From Ursus arctos (lineage: Eukaryota > Chordata > Mammalia > Carnivora > Ursidae), in assembly GCF_023065955.2 (NCBI RefSeq), contig NW_026623008.1, forward strand, positions 21,572,001 to 21,636,000: a DNA stretch of 64,000 nucleotides. The letters run 5' to 3'. The notes under the pieces were generated by a model. It searched no databases. It saw nothing but the letters and a program-made list of their open reading frames with translations, and had not been told where the DNA came from. Every line of letters starts with the position of its first letter. Positions within the stretch are counted from its first letter, which is position 1. Shown here one piece after another: positions 32,045 through 42,179 of this stretch. The translations under genes and the position numbers were made by a program.

Positions 32045-32285
32045 AGGAAATGACAAGTTTAACTTAAATAAATTCAAGCTCAGTTCATACCTGAAGAAGA
32101 AAAAGGAGCTGGTTAGACTCAATTTCTTGGTCAGCTTTTCAAGCCTAGTATTAATCTACTCATCAGCTCAGCTCATCAGGAGAAAACATGCTTCTTTAGG
32201 AGTTAATGCCTCATTAAGTTAAACATATTAACCTGAGAGCAGTGTTGATGTCAGCCAGACTAATGAACGTCATTACAGGGAATGC
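32045..32285. promoter_or_regulatory. AT-rich TAAT-containing island (candidate regulatory element)
   Basis: Non-repeat AT-rich block with 'aacttaaataaattcaagc', 'gtattaatctactcatc', 'ggagttaatgcctcattaag', 'catattaacctgagag' and 'agactaatgaacgtc'. Flanks are GC-richer. Candidate conserved non-coding element by composition and TAAT density only. Confidence 0.3.
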
Positions 32286-32289
32286 GCCG

Positions 32290-32670
32290 TGGGCCGCAGA
32301 GGGACCGACCAGCCACTGGGAGCTGTGTGCCATGTGCTCAGCTGTTGTCTGTTGGATGGTGGATGGTGGATGTGGAATCACGGAGGGAGGGAAGAAAGGA
32401 GGGAGACAGGGAAGGAGCTGGTTGGGAGCTGTGCGGAGGTACGTCCCGGGAGGGGCACCCCCATGAATTCCAGCACCTTTGCAGGTGGTGAAGGGTGCGT
32501 GGCCAAGGGAGGTGCCATGTGTGACATGACTCATTGCTGGGTCCGAGGGGAGGGACACTGGGTTTAGCCTTTACAACAGGTCAGAGGGCAGGAGGGTTCG
32601 AGTTTGGGCATCAGAACATGGGGGTCTAGTCCCGGGTCTCCTCCACGTCCCAGTGGACAAGGTTCGGTTC
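32290..32670. other. Gene-free stretch
   Basis: Purine-rich patch at 32380-32420 ('gagggagggaagaaagg'). No gene or named repeat. Confidence 0.4.
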
Positions 32671-32679
32671 CAGCCCATC

Positions 32680-32870
32680 TTTACTAAGTGGAGCGTGGTG
32701 CTAGGCACTTCCACGTGCATTACACTCAGGCAACCCTCACAGACTCCCAGGAAGACAGGTGGTTTTGGCCTCGGATTACAGGTGGGGAAATTAAGGTTCA
32801 GAGCAGTTAAGGGGCTTGCTCAAGGTCACCAGCATGTGGGCAGGAGACCTGAGGCTGTGACCAGGCTACC
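32680..32870 (-). repeat. MIR SINE, antisense, near full length
   Basis: 'ctaagtggagcgtggtgctag', 'gcattacactcaggcaacc', 'tcggattacaggtgggga', 'aattaaggttcagagcag', 'gcttgctcaaggtcacc' follow the complete antisense order. Confidence 0.75.
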
Positions 32871-33214
32871 TGACCCCGGTGGAGGTTTCCTTGCCCAGCC
32901 CCACGGCCTCTCCCTCCTGGTGGTCCGTCTTCAAAGCCTTCCTGGGACTCGGTAGGACTCAGTAATTCCTTAATTACAGTTGTGTGGGGACTCCTCTGAC
33001 TCAGAGCTGGTGTTCCCACCTTGCAAAGGGAGCCCAGCTATTCACAGATGGTTGTGAGTACTGCTCTTTCATAAGGTGGGCTCTGGGCATTCTGGCTGAG
33101 AATTGTGGGTGCAATTTTATTACAGGTTGGGTTACTTTACATGTTAAATGGCACAAATTCTGGGTGAAAGCTATGTTTAACTCCACTGTAATTATTTCTG
33201 CAATTATATATTTA

Positions 33215-33340
33215 ATTTTCATATCTCCTACAAGTTCTTTGGTGGCAGGGTCTGTGTGTATTTTATTCACTGTCTATTCTTCCATGCCTGGCACGTATAG
33301 CGGGCACATTTTAAACATTTGTTGACTGGTTGAATAAAGG
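33215..33340 (+). repeat. LINE L2 3' terminus
   Basis: 'cctacaagttctttggtgg', 'cagggtctgtgtgtatttt', 'ccatgcctggcacgtatag', 'catttgttgactggttgaat', the terminal L2 sequence ending near its short simple-repeat tail. Confidence 0.75.
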
Positions 33341-33524
33341 ATGCACTGAAAGAGGGAGATAAGTTCTAGCAACTCAGTTACAGTGTTTTTACTCAGGGCA
33401 AAACACTTGTGGAATTTTAGGAACAAAGATGGTGGTGTAGGGAGGATTGAGAAGAGTCAAGGCCCTGGATGAAATAGTGCAAGGCTGTTGAATCAAACAG
33501 CTGTGCAGTGAGAGAGATCTGGTA

Positions 33525-33840
33525 TACCAGTTAGCTAATGCTGCATAACAAACTACCCCCAAACTTACTGGCTTAAAATAACAAGCATTTATTTAGCTCA
33601 GAAGTGTGCAGGGAAGTTGGGTACTTCTGGTGCTCTGGGGGTGGTCTGACTGATCTTGGTGGAGCCCACTCATGCACCTGCAGTCAGCTTGTGAATTGGT
33701 TGGGGGCTCCTGGTTTAGCACAGTCTCCGCTGGGATGACTCCTTTCTGTTTCCTGTGGTCTCATCTGACAGCAGGCCAGCCCAGACTTATCTTCATGGTG
33801 AAGATAAAAGTTCAAAAGAGGGAGTAAAAGCACACAAGGT
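33525..33840 (+). repeat. Old LTR-type (MLT1-like) repeat, left half
   Basis: 'gttagctaatgctgcataac', 'aaactacccccaaacttac', 'ggcttaaaataacaagcatt', 'tatttagctcagaagtgtg' match the start of the same family as 4630-5110. The element is cut by a later LTR-like insertion and resumes near 35260. Family name not secure. Confidence 0.6.
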
Positions 33841-33886
33841 GCTTTGACCATATATCCTTGGGCTGGTATTTGACCATATATTCTTG

Positions 33887-34730
33887 TTTTCTGTATTCTT
33901 TTTTTTTATAATAATTTTTTATTATGTTATGTTAGTCGCCATACAGTACGTCCTTAGTTTTTGATGTAGTGTTCCATGATTCATTGTTTACATATAACAC
34001 CCAGTGCTCCATGCAATATGTGCCCTCCTTAACACCCATCACTGGCCTAGCCCAATCCCCCACCCCCCACCCCTCTGAAGCCCTCAGTTTGTTTCCCAGA
34101 GTCCATAGTCTCTCATGGTTCATTCCCCCTTCTGTTTATCCTCCTTCATTCTTCCCTTCTTTCTCCTACTGATCTTCCTGCTCTTTCTTATGTTCCATAA
34201 GTGAGTGAAACCATATGATAATTGTCTTTCTCTGCTTGACTTATTTCACTTAGCATAATCTCCTCCAGTCCTGTCCATATTGCTGCAAATGTTGGGTAAT
34301 CATTCTTTCTGATGACTGAGTAATATCCCATTGTATATATGGACCACATCTTCTTAATCCAGTCATCTGTTGAAGGGCATCTCGGCTCCTTCCACAATTT
34401 AGCTATTGTGGACAATCCTGCTATGAACATTGGGGTGCATATGGCCCTTCTCTTCACTATGTCTGTATCTTTGGGGTAAATACCCAGTAGTGCAATTGCT
34501 GGATCATAGGGTAGCTCTATTTTTAAATTTTTAAGGGAACTCTGCACTGTTTTCCAAAGTGGCTGTACCAACTTGCATTCCCACCAACACTGTAAGAGGG
34601 ATCCCCTCTGTCCACATCCTCTCCAACATTTGTTGTTTCTTGTCTTGTCAATTTTTCCATTCTAACTGGTGTAAGGTGGTATCTCAATGTGATTTTGATT
34701 TGAATTTCCCTGATTATTTTCTGTATTCTT
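33887..34730 (-). mobile_element. Truncated LINE-1 (carnivore type), antisense, with 14-bp target-site duplication
   Basis: The insert is 33901-34716. A perfect 14-bp duplication 'ttttctgtattctt' lies at 33887-33900 and 34717-34730. On the minus strand the element ends in an A-rich tail and a carnivore L1 3' UTR ('gcatggagcactgggtgtta' in complement). Upstream of that is the end of ORF2. It is 5' truncated to about 816 bp, a typical incomplete reverse-transcription product. Confidence 0.95.
34188..34571 (-). pseudogene. LINE-1 ORF2 C-terminal remnant
   Basis: A 127-codon frame carries the L1 ORF2 C-terminus: '[15 protein letters not shown]', 'YDPAIALLGIYPKD', 'STIAKLWKEPRCPS', 'MLSEISQAEKDNYHMVSLTY'. 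It lacks the endonuclease and reverse-transcriptase domains. Upstream (34572-34716) the frame is shifted relative to the 'PVRM'-type stretch, so it cannot be a longer intact protein. Dead copy. Confidence 0.92.
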
Positions 34731-35259
34731 GATGCTCTGGTATTGGGGTCTTGATTCTGGAAAGACTGCTCCTCCTGGTATTAATTCCTGGAGATAGCAA
34801 ATGATTTTGCTGTGACTGTGCCATTCATATGCAAACCAACCAATCCAGAGCTCACACTCTCAACCACATCTAACTCTCCTATACAAGTCAATGTTTCCTC
34901 CTGCCCTCCATCACCCCAGGGTCTACTACTAGATACCTACAAACCACCCCTATAGTCCAGAGCTGCCAAGATTACTCAAATTATCTAATCCTAAACTCAC
35001 TCAGCATATCTACCTTGCCTTGCTCTTTCCCTCTACAAAAAACCAATAAAGGCTCTGGGCCATGCTCTCCCCTCTTTTCCTTCTGCCCTCTGATTCATAC
35101 TGCTGGTTCTATAGGTGGCCCTGTGTGGCACACTGTGCGTCTTGTGTCTAGGGATCCATGAATATAAATTTCTTTCTTAATGACAATCATTTCTGTGTCT
35201 TTGTGTCTTATATCTGATTACAAAAACAAAACAAAACAAAACAATAACAAAAACCAAAA

Positions 35260-35440
35260 CACTGGATATATTTTAAAATAATGGGAACTGGCATATCACT
35301 TCTACCACATTTTATGGGCCAAAGCAAATCACAGAGCCAGCCCAGATTCATGAGTTGGGGAAAGAGACCTCATCTCTTGATGGCAGGAGAAGCAAAGTCA
35401 TATTTCATAGGGCAGGAAAGAGATATAGACAGACAGGAAG
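35260..35440 (+). repeat. Old LTR-type (MLT1-like) repeat, right half
   Basis: 'gggaactggcatatcac', 'cttctaccacattttatggg', 'ccaaagcaaatcacagagcc', 'agcccagattcatgagttgg', 'gcaaagtcatatttcatagg' are the 3' half of the family that begins at 33525. The two halves are separated by the LTR-like insertion. Confidence 0.6.
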
Positions 35441-35786
35441 TACTGTGACCATTTTCCAATCAATTTTTCATATATGTTTTAATATTTCATTATTCACCAT
35501 TTATATTCCTTAAAAAATTCTCAGCAAACTAGGGATAGAAGGAAATTTTTACCAAGAGTACTTATGAAAAACCAACAGCTAACATCATACTTAATGGTGA
35601 AAGACTGACTGTTCTACCCCTAAGATCAGGAACAAGAGAATATGTGCCTTCCCTAATGTCTCCTCTATTCAACATTGTACTTGAGAGTTTAGCCAGTGCA
35701 ATAAAGCATGAAAAAGAAGTTAAATGCATCTACATTGGAAAGGAATGAGTAACAATTTTAGTTGCAGACAACAAGATTATCTACAT

Positions 35787-36216
35787 AGAAAACCCAGAGG
35801 CTGCAACGACATGGATGGAGCCAGAGTGCATTATGCTAAGTGAAATAAGTCAGTCAGAGAAAGACAAATACCATATGATCTCACTCATACGTGGAATTTA
35901 AGAAAGAAAACAGATGAACATATGGGAAGGGGTGGGGGGAGGGAAAGAGGGAAATAAACCATAAGAGACTCTTAACGATAGAGGACAAACTGAGGGTTGA
36001 TGGAGGGAGGTGGGTGGGGGGATGGGTTAGATGAGTTGAAGGGCATTAAGGAGGGCACTTGTTGTGATGAGCCCTGGGTGTTATAGTAGGTGGCGAATCA
36101 CTAAGTTCTACTCCAGAAACCAATATTGCACTGTATGTTAACCAAGTAAAAATTTAAAAAAATAATAAAATAAAATAAAGTACATTGTAGCGGTTAAGAA
36201 AAAAAAAGAAAACCCA
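35787..36216 (+). mobile_element. Truncated carnivore LINE-1 3' end inside older L1, with target-site duplication
   Basis: The insert is 35797-36206, flanked by 'agaaaaccca' at 35787-35796 and 36207-36216. It starts within the ORF2 end ('gacatggatggagccagag', 'ctaagtgaaataagtcag'). It then runs through a G-rich 3' UTR ('ggaaggggtggggggaggg', 'gggcacttgttgtgatgag', 'ccaatattgcactgtatg') to an A-rich tail. After a first A-rich tail (about 36154-36179) comes an extra 17-bp segment, 36181-36197, then a second A-run, suggesting a short 3' transduction. Confidence 0.9.
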
Positions 36217-37207
36217 AAGGAATCTATAAGTTATTAGAACTTATAAATGATCTTAATAAGGTTGCAGGATACAAGATCAATATAGAAAAATCACTTGTGT
36301 TTATATTTACTAGTAATGAACAGAGATAGAAATAAAAATATCATTATAACACTATCAAAAAATTTTTAAATTCTTAGGGATAAATCTGGCAAAAGATGTG
36401 CATGACCTATACATTATGAACTAAACAAAAACATTCCTGAGAGAAATTTAATAAATATATGGATAGATATATATTGTTTATGGGTCAGAGGACCTAATAT
36501 TGTAAGTGTCATTTCTCCCCAAATTGATGTCTAGATCAACTGAATCCCAACAGGCGCTTTGTTGGGTAGACTTTCACAGGCTGATTTTAAATTTCACATG
36601 GAAATGCAGAAGACCTAAAATAGCCAAAACAACTGTGAAAAAGAAGAATATATTTGGAGGATTAACACTAATCTTAAGACAAATAAAGCTTAAGTAATCA
36701 AACCAGTATGGTACTGGCATAAATATTGACGAAAAGATCAAATAAAAATAAAGCATTCAGAAATAGACCCGCGGGTATGTGGACAACTGATTTTTGACAA
36801 AGGTACATAGGATATACAATAGAGAAATAGTTATTTCGACATAACTGGATGTCCATATGCAGAAAAGTGCACTTCAACTCATACCTTATACCACATAAAA
36901 ACTTCAGTCAGAATGGATCATAAATCAAATGTAAATCCTAAAATTACCAAACTTCTAGAAGAACACAGTGGAAAAAAATCTTTGTGACCTTGGACTAGGC
37001 ACAGCTTTCTTAGATGACGCCCAAAACATGGTAGATTGAAGTTAATTAAAATGAAAAGTTTCTGCTCTTTGGAAGTTAATATTAAGAGAATAAAATACAA
37101 GCTAGAGACAGAGAGAAAATATTTACAAAGCACAGACCTGATGAAAGAGCCATATCTGGAGTATGTAAAGGACTCTCCAGACAACCAACCAATAAAAAGC
37201 AAGCAAA

Positions 37208-37423
37208 GGATTTGTTTTTTTTTTTTAAAGATTTTATTTATGCATTTGACAGAGATAGAGACAGCCAGCGAGAGAGGGAACACAAGCAGGGGGAGTGGGA
37301 GAGGGAGAAGCAGGGTCCCAGCAGAAGAGCCTGATGTGGGGCTCGATCCCATAGCGCCGGGATCACGCCCTAAGCCGAAGGCAGACGCTTAACCGCTGTG
37401 CCACCCAGGCGCCCCCGGATTTG
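37208..37423 (-). mobile_element. CAN SINE, antisense, with target-site duplication
   Basis: The element is 37215-37416, flanked by 'ggatttg' at 37208-37214 and 37417-37423. On the plus strand it reads T-run, 'aaagattttatttatgca', 'gacagagatagagacagcc', 'gggctcgatcccatagcgc', 'cttaaccgctgtgccaccc', 'aggcgccccc'. Same arctoid-type subfamily as the SINE at 13.46 kb, here inside an old L1. Confidence 0.95.
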
Positions 37424-38125
37424 AACATTTCATCAAGAAAATAAATGAATGGCTAATACATAAGCACACGGGAAGATGCTAAATGCCATTAGTGATTAGA
37501 AGAGCACAGATTTAGAACCACAATGGAAGGTCCCTACAGACCTGGGGTAATTGAGTGGCTGAGGTTTAAAAGATGGACCATATCAAGTTTTGTCCAGGCT
37601 GTGGAAGAGCTGGAATGCTCACACACCGCTGGTGGGAATGTAAAATGACACAACCAATTCGCGGGACAGTTGGATGGTTTCTTAGAAGGTGAAACACCTG
37701 CCATCTGATCTAGCCCTTCCCCTCCTAATTCTTTACCCAAGGGGAACACGAACGTTTATAGCAACTTTAATGATCATAGCCTCGAACTGGAAATAACCCA
37801 ATGTCCGTCGGCAGGTAAATGGATGAACGAATTTGGCACAGTCATATCATGAGATCCTACTCAGCAGTAAGAGAACTGCTACGTCCAACCACATGGATGA
37901 ACCTCACAATAATTCCACTGATGCGAGACTGAAAGGACCACATTGCTGTGTGATGCCATTGACATACACTTCTAGGAAATGCGGAAGGATCGCTACTGAC
38001 AGAAAGCAGATCCATGGCTGTCTGGGAATGGAGACTGGGGGAGAGCCAGGAAGGGCCGGGGAGGGGGATTATAAAGCTACATGTGGAGACTTTTGAGAGT
38101 GATGGATACATTCATTATCTTTTTC

Positions 38126-38262
38126 TTTTTTTTTTTTTAATAATTAAAACAATTGAGTGTAGTTGACATGCAATGTTACATTCGTTTCAGGTGTACAACG
38201 TAGGGATTCGACAGGTTTATACGTTATGCTGTGTTCGTCACAAGCACAGCTGCTGTATCTTG
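38126..38262 (-). repeat. Short antisense LINE-1 3' end inside older L1
   Basis: Begins with a T-run (38126-38138), then 'aataattaaaacaattgagt', 'gtagttgacatgcaatgtta', 'ttcgtttcaggtgtacaac', the antisense 3' UTR of an L1MA/B-like element. The sense L1 resumes right after ('gctgctgtatcttgactg'). A target duplication could not be fixed by eye. Confidence 0.65.
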
Positions 38263-38364
38263 ACTGCGGTGACATATACTTACGGCAAAACCTATTGAAT
38301 TGTACATTTAAAATAAATGCAGTTTATTTTACGTCCATCAGACCCAGAAAAGTGGTTTAAAAAA

Positions 38365-38895
38365 TTCGTATTATTCAGATCTCCAGCAACAGTTCCCAGG
38401 GCACATTTCTGACAAGAATCAGGAGAGCAGGGCGGGGAATGAAGGAGAAGCCACCCAGCTGTCCGTAACCCACCCCATGTCTCCAGAGATGTGTCCTTAT
38501 TCGGGAAGAGTCAACAGAAAGGGCAAGAACCTTGCTCCAGGACCCTACTGGCTCTGTGGGGCAGATCTTCCCTGGGGAACTGCAGCCAGATTTGTCAGAC
38601 AGTGAGAAAGGGAGAGAGGAAATTAGGGCTTGGTGGGGGGCGGGGCGGTGTGACGGGGAATGCTGGAGGAGTGGGCTTGTCAAATCTGGGGTGGAACATC
38701 TCTGGAGGGAAGAGAGAGTTCTCTTCAAGTACAGGATGGACAGCCATGTGGAAGAAGAAGTCATTGCGCTCTGTGTGGCCTGAAGGAAGGACTGGCCAAC
38801 ATCAAAGCCGTCCAGAGGCAGAACGGGCTACTTGGAAAGGTGGTAGAGATCCCCATCCTTGGAGGTGTGCAAGCAGGAGTTAGAGGGAGGTATGG
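38365..38895. other. Gene-free stretch
   Basis: Frames of 83-130 codons on both strands; no domain and no named repeat. Confidence 0.4.
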
Positions 38896-38904
38896 TAGCC
38901 AAGC

Positions 38905-39120
38905 GTTCAGGTTTTGGCATCGGACAGACCCGGATTTGAGTTGCACTTTGGGTGTTTCAGGGCAAAGGACTTCCTTCCTAGGAGCCTCAATTTCCTTATC
39001 TGTAAAATGGAGTCATAATACCACCAATCCATTGGGTTACTAGATTTAACTGAAGCAACACATATAAAGCACTAACATGGAGTCAGGCACACGTAAGTCC
39101 CAGCAGCTGGAAGCTAACGT
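38905..39120 (+). repeat. MIR SINE, near full length
   Basis: 'gttcaggttttggcatcgg', 'cagacccggatttgagttgc', 'ggagcctcaatttccttatc', 'tgtaaaatggagtcataata', 'catataaagcactaacatgg' follow sense MIR order. Confidence 0.8.
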
Positions 39121-39124
39121 CGTT

Positions 39125-39555
39125 ACGTTTCATTTTTTACCAAGGGGATCTGTCTTCAGATGAGGAGTTGGCTGTTAACCTCTCCTTCCAACGATCCGAG
39201 TCTTTGGAGCCAACCCCATCATTTATCTCTGACACCTGGAGGTCTGCCTCTCCTTCTTGCTCTCCCTCTGGACCCTTTCTCTTCTTCCAGAAGTGGTCTC
39301 CACTGATTCACAATCCCCCACCCGGCCTTCCTCTTTCCTCTGAACTTGGGCATCGAGGTGACATTTCCTTCTTCCCACTGTCCACACACGTGTGAGCATG
39401 ACGGACAAGCATCACGCAGGCTCCTGGAGCCCCAGATTTGCTGACATATTTACTGTCTTTGCAGAGCAGAGACCCGTTTCCGGGGAGCGATCTGGCAGCG
39501 CCTCTCTGTCTCCCACACAGGGCTGGCCGGCTGGCTGCTCTCTTGATCATCTTCC
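39125..39555. other. Gene-free stretch
   Basis: C/T-rich with short frames on both strands (60-80 codons). No named repeat. Confidence 0.4.
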
Positions 39556-39559
39556 TTGG

Positions 39560-39870
39560 TGTCCAAAATGAGCTTTGATTTCAGACAGGAAAAAAGACAA
39601 GACTCATAAAACCTTGTTCCAGGGCTCCCAGCAGAGTTATCATTTCTTGGTCTTAGTCAAAGGCCCCCCTCCGTGAGCGATTGGCCACTTAGCACTTGCT
39701 AATGGATCTAACTTCCCGGGCTTTAAGTGTTTTCTTGGAATTGATCTGCCCGTGAAAAGTATGCTTTGGAGACATGAAATAACCATGAGAGCCTTAAATG
39801 AATTACACTTTATCAAAGGGAGAAAAACAATGCACTTGAAACACGTACTACAAGGGAAATGAAGAGCTGC
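39560..39870. promoter_or_regulatory. Non-repeat island (candidate regulatory element)
   Basis: Low-CpG, balanced sequence with 'aaaatgagctttgatttcag', 'cacttgctaatggatctaac', 'gccttaaatgaattacac' and 'actttatcaaagggag' (TCF/LEF-like ctttgat and atcaaag). No repeat signature. Regulatory role inferred from composition. Confidence 0.27.
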
Positions 39871-39874
39871 CAGG

Positions 39875-40540
39875 CATCGAGAAGGGGGAGGAGGAGGAGA
39901 GGGCTCAGGAGCCTGCGTGCGGCTGAACTCACAGCCTGCCACAGACGTCTGCATTTGCATTCAAGAGGGGAGTGTATGCCCCAGGTCATTTTCTCTGCTG
40001 TGTGAGGCAGCATTTCCTGCTCCCATCCCCTTTGGCTCTGCCCCCAAAGGGAGAGGGGTGTCAGAGTCACTCCCCTCCACTCTGGGGGTGCCAGCTTTGC
40101 CTGGAGAAAGGAGGTGGGGAGGGGTCCTGCTCTCTCCTCAATCCCCTCCCTCATCTGCTGGGGAAGGAGTTCTGGAGACACTGGGCAAAGGGGGTGCTGA
40201 GACCCCAATCCTCTAGGATCAAGGTCCTGCGGAGACATCTCACCAGAGAGGGGAGAATTGAGTTCAGCCCCCTGTCACCCCTTCCCTGCAAAGCCCGAGG
40301 AGGGGGCTCTGCTCACGCAGACGCTCAGGCGGCAGGTGTCTGCCGAGGGCCAGCCTGGGCCCGGCTCCGTGTCTGGGCTGGAGATGCGGGCAGGACGAGC
40401 CCCGGTGCCCACCCTCAGCCTGCACGCGGTGGGGTCACGTCAGCCTCTAGCTGGCACACGGTCACCTCTGTCCGCACACCCTGCTCTGTGTCCCCCTGAC
40501 TCTAGATACAGCTGAGTCTGTTAGTGTCTGTCACCCTACT
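39875..40540. other. Gene-free GC-rich stretch
   Basis: CpGs are modestly frequent at 40310-40445 but too sparse for a confident CpG island by eye. The 175-codon frame (39972-40499) has no domain. Confidence 0.4.
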
Positions 40541-40544
40541 AAAC

Positions 40545-40645
40545 ATCAGCTCCGTGAGGCTGGGGGTTTTCTCTCCCTCTCAGAGCTGTGTCCCCGTGTC
40601 TGGAACAGCTCCTGGCATGTGGTGGGGCCCTGTTCTGTGAGTGCC
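40545..40645 (+). repeat. LINE L2 3' terminus
   Basis: 'catcagctccgtgaggctgg', 'agagctgtgtccccgtgtct' and 'agctcctggcatgtggtgg' fit sense terminal L2 ('agctccttgagggcaggg ... gcctggcacatagtagg'). Confidence 0.6.
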
Positions 40646-40731
40646 GTTGGCCGCGCTCTAATGGGGGGAACAGGAGGCACGGAGAGCCACAGGTGTCCTC
40701 CGTGGGCAGCCTGCCTTGGTGGGTGTAGGAG

Positions 40732-41178
40732 TGTTGACAATACTGACTCCATCTTTGGCCCTCCATCTTGCTCCTGTTCCCTTGATGACCTCTCTTGGGG
40801 TTACGTGTTCCAGACCCCTTGGAGATTAATACATATACCTTAGAAATGCCCGCCGAGGCTGGGATGGGGGAGACTTGCTTTGGCCCCGCATGAATCTGTT
40901 AGAACACCATCTTCCCTCTTCCCAATGCACAGACTGTGCCAGAAGATCTAATTAAAGGTCAGCTGTCAACGAGGTGCATGCAAGCCCTTTGCTCTTGCTA
41001 CGGTGCCCTCCTGCGCACCCCCTTGCTCTATAAAATCTGCGGGTGAGGCCTGGATTTTGTGGAGAATTACTGCAGCTGTCACGGAATGTCCTCCACTTGC
41101 TCCTCCCTGACAGTAAATTATCCTGAATAAAACTGTGTCAACTGTATAGAGTCGTCTGCTTCGTTTTCTGGGTTTTCA
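40732..41178 (+). repeat. Solo LTR of an endogenous retrovirus (probable class I)
   Basis: About 447 bp from 'tgttgacaatactgactcc' to 'gggttttca' (TG...CA ends). It has a TATA box in 'gctctataaaatctg' near 41028 and a polyA signal in 'ctgaataaaactgtgtc' near 41124, with GT-rich sequence downstream ('cgtctgcttcg'). This order is that of a U3-R-U5 LTR. No retroviral coding region flanks it, so it is a solitary LTR. I could not find a convincing target duplication, so exact ends are tentative. Confidence 0.6.
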
Positions 41179-41189
41179 GGTCTCCAAGT

Positions 41190-41785
41190 GCCTTCTCAGT
41201 TTGGGGGATAATTTACTGTCCCCCCCCAAGCTTCTAACTGTGTGTGAAGGTGAGCACCTGGGGACATTGGCGGGCACCCCCGGCTCTGCCACAGTCAGCA
41301 AGGGCATCTGGGGCACGGAGCACCCAGGGCTCAGAACCAGCCAACTCCTCCCTCCCAGGACCGACATCAGGATGTCAGCACAGCGCCCCCCAGAGACAGA
41401 CGTGCCCTTGCACTGCAGCCGAGCCACGGAGATCTGCACGGTCCCGCAGCCTCAGCCCCAGCCCACCCCGCAGCTGGAGAGTGGACTGGTTGGGGCTTCT
41501 CTGCCACGTCTTGGTCATCGGCCCTCTGCTCTCGGCTCAGCGTGGGTTTACTGAACAGCGTCCAAGAGGACGATCAAGCAGGCGGATGAGACTTGGGACT
41601 GAGGGGAGAGGCAGCGGTGGAGTGAGGCTCCTCTTGCTGAGGCTGGAGGACAGGAGGACTGCAAATAGAGGCTTCTCTCTGAGCTCAAGAGGCCCGCACA
41701 GAAAGAAGGGGGCCCCAGTCTGTGCTTTCTTCCCAGAGGTGTTGTGGGGAGGGCAGCAGGGAGAAGAGGAAGGAACCACAGAGGA
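41190..41785. other. Gene-free GC-rich stretch
   Basis: A 205-codon frame (41244-41861, +) overlaps others and is Ser/Arg/Pro-rich without domain. A C8 run lies near 41220. Confidence 0.4.
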
Positions 41786-41789
41786 ATCA

Positions 41790-41895
41790 GGTGCACTTCC
41801 CTGCTGTGTGACTTCCGGCAAGTTGCCTCCCTGCTCTGGGCCTCAGTTCCTTCACCTGTAGATGGGGGTCAGTGATCTGATCAGTTTCTACCTCC
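41790..41895 (+). repeat. MIR SINE fragment
   Basis: 'ccctgctgtgtgacttccgg', 'tctgggcctcagttccttc' and 'acctgtagatgggggtc' fit the MIR centre. Confidence 0.75.
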
Positions 41896-41984
41896 CCCGT
41901 GGTTGAGGACATGAGCCCTCGAAGCTGCACCAGTGGCCACCCAGGAGCGGAGGGGCAGTGAGTGCGGGGGGCAGGGGCAGGGGC

Positions 41985-42175
41985 TGGAGTCAGCTGCAGG
42001 TCTGGGGTTTAGATCTTCACTGTGACCTTGGACAAACTCCTTAACCTCCCAAAGCGTCAATCCCCTTGGCTATAGAATGGGTTAATACTAGTCCGTTCCT
42101 TAGAGATTGGCGGTGGGGATTAGTGAGATGGTACGGGGGGCCTGGCACACAGTAACCTCCCCGCCCCAGCCCAGC
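41985..42175 (+). repeat. MIR SINE
   Basis: 'ctggggtttagatcttcac', 'gtgaccttggacaaactcc', 'ttaacctcccaaagcgtc', 'gctatagaatgggttaat', 'gggcctggcacacagtaac' follow the MIR to its tail. Confidence 0.75.
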
Positions 42176-42179
42176 ACCA

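Larger units (their letters stand above)
33850..35220 (+). repeat. LTR-like insertion (possible class I endogenous retroviral LTR), itself interrupted by L1
   Basis: Sequence on either side of the L1 at 33901-34716 rejoins through its duplicated target site. The right part has a CCAAT-type 'aaccaaccaatccag' and a polyA signal AATAAA at 35045-35050 ('aaccaataaaggctctggg'). It is followed by a T/G-rich end, as in retroviral LTRs. No internal viral genes are seen. Boundaries and family are uncertain; an A-rich (CAAAA)n stretch at 35220-35248 marks the right edge. Confidence 0.4.
35510..38362 (+). repeat. Old LINE-1, sense, about 2 kb net, broken by three insertions
   Basis: Reads as sense L1 ORF2 to 3' end in four pieces: 35510-35796, 36217-37214, 37424-38125 and 38263-38362. 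Landmarks: 'aaaaccaacagctaacatca', 'acttaatggtgaaagactg', 'ggttgcaggatacaagatca', 'accagtatggtactggcat', 'gaccttggactaggcac', 'tcacacaccgctggtgggaa', 'gtaaatggatgaacg', 'aattgtacatttaaaataaa'. The interruptions are a younger L1, a CAN SINE and a small antisense L1 end. Short frames such as 36506-36697 are ORF2 debris. Confidence 0.88.

Noticed and set aside
40300..40450. Possible CpG island
   Set aside because: CpG count is raised only over about 130 bp, too short and sparse to support without calculation, and no promoter elements are nearby.
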